NCBI RefSeq assembly: GCF_014643535.1
Contig: NZ_BMJQ01000002.1
Coordinates: forward strand, 310,001 to 374,000
Direction of reading: 5' to 3'
DNA: 64,000 bases
Source of the DNA: Aliidongia dinghuensis
GTDB taxonomy: Bacteria; Pseudomonadota; Alphaproteobacteria; ATCC43930; CGMCC-115725
The notes under the pieces were generated by a model. The model was not told where the DNA came from. It searched no databases and saw only the letters and a program-made list of their open reading frames with translations. A program made the translations under genes and the position numbers. Every line of letters starts with the position of its first letter. Positions within the stretch are counted from its first letter, which is position 1. Of the stretch, positions 63,691 through 64,000 are shown piece after piece.

Positions 63691-64000
63691 TCAGGGGGCG
63701 GATTCCCGCGCGAGCCGTGCCACGACGTCGAGCAGCACGTTCGCGCCGGCGACGAGCTGGTCGGGTTCGGTATGTTCGCGCGGATTGTGGCTGATGCCGT
63801 CGCGGCTGGGGACGAAGATCATTGCCGCGGGACAGATGCGCGCGATCATCTGCGCGTCATGCCCGGCGCCCGAGGTCATGCGGCGGACCGAGAGCTGGTG
63901 CTCGCGGGCGGCCTGCTCGATCAGGCCGCAGACGCGCGCGTCGAACACCACCGGCTCGAACCGCGCCAGCCGCTCGGTCGCGACACGCACGCCCATCTCC
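63691..64000 (-). CDS. Zn-dependent M20-type carbamoylase/amidase, C-terminus (partial)
   Basis: Only the last 102 residues are visible; the frame is open to the right edge. SGAGHDAQMIARICPAAMIFVPSRDGISHNPREHT is the typical dimetal-site end of the hydantoinase/carbamoylase family (allantoate amidohydrolase, N-carbamoyl-L-amino acid hydrolase), with His in GHDA and SHNPREHT as metal or active-site residues. The substrate cannot be chosen from this part. It converges with the giant adhesin gene and is probably unrelated to it. Confidence 0.82.
   Translation of the reverse strand, partial: EMGVRVATERLARFEPVVFDARVCGLIEQAAREHQLSVRRMTSGAGHDAQMIARICPAAMIFVPSRDGISHNPREHTEPDQLVAGANVLLDVVARLARESAP

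Overview
This is a GC-rich window with dense genes, frequent ATGA overlaps and rhizobial-type gene families. They include an Irr-like Fur protein, a Tat-like ABC_sub_bind protein, OxyR-KatG, and a thiOSG operon behind a TPP riboswitch. It looks like the chromosome of a free-living alphaproteobacterium, perhaps Rhodospirillales or Rhizobiales. The species cannot be fixed from the sequence alone. I saw no tRNA, rRNA, CRISPR array, transposase or prophage gene.

Layout, left part. 1-2.4 kb: end of a BFD-type [2Fe-2S] oxidoreductase (nitrate reductase-like), a MarR regulator with a LigB-type extradiol dioxygenase, and an unknown zinc-ribbon protein. 2.6-5.6 kb: minus-strand protocatechuate operon pcaC-pcaH-pcaG-pcaB. 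5.8-11.3 kb: plus-strand signalling operon (a 23-residue leader or remnant, a dCache/HAMP/GAF/GAF histidine kinase, a CheY-like receiver, a receiver-cyclase fusion, and a periplasmic ABC_sub_bind protein). 11.5-13.8 kb: pcaD and a family-5 solute-binding protein, so the pca pathway is split around the signalling operon. 13.9-17.6 kb: a small exported protein, the riboswitch-controlled thiO-thiS-thiG operon and a DUF1345 membrane protein. 17.7-20.5 kb: a diguanylate cyclase, then a GntR(YtrA)-slipin operon with a 26-bp perfect palindrome at its start.

Middle part. 20.6-25.4 kb: an Asp/Glu racemase-like protein, a MetQ-like binding protein, a VOC protein, and a cluster of small protein, fatty acid desaturase and cytosolic PhnD-like protein. 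26-30.2 kb: a LysR regulator divergent from an aldo/keto reductase, a GFA protein and a SulP transporter. 30.3-34.7 kb: katG, oxyR and an Irr/Fur-type regulator (peroxide and iron stress). 34.7-44.8 kb: a minus-strand metal-resistance locus. In transcription order it holds an OmpR-type regulator, a CusS-like kinase, an OprB-like porin, an RND adaptor, an HME-RND pump, an outer-membrane factor lipoprotein and a cupredoxin-like lipoprotein.

Right part. 45-46.8 kb: a GT39-like membrane glycosyltransferase, then a small membrane protein. 47.3-63.6 kb: a surface-protein locus. It has two small unknown proteins, a stand-alone STN plus TonB-C-like protein, a FecI-type sigma factor, a FecR-type regulator, and one giant 4071-residue filamentous haemagglutinin (TpsA-like) protein, with no TpsB transporter in view. 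An identical 11-nt element lies upstream of both the sigma factor gene and the giant adhesin gene. This locus is the best candidate for a little-described system: cell-surface signalling without a TonB-dependent receptor, wired to a huge secreted adhesin. The window ends in a partial M20-type carbamoylase/amidase.
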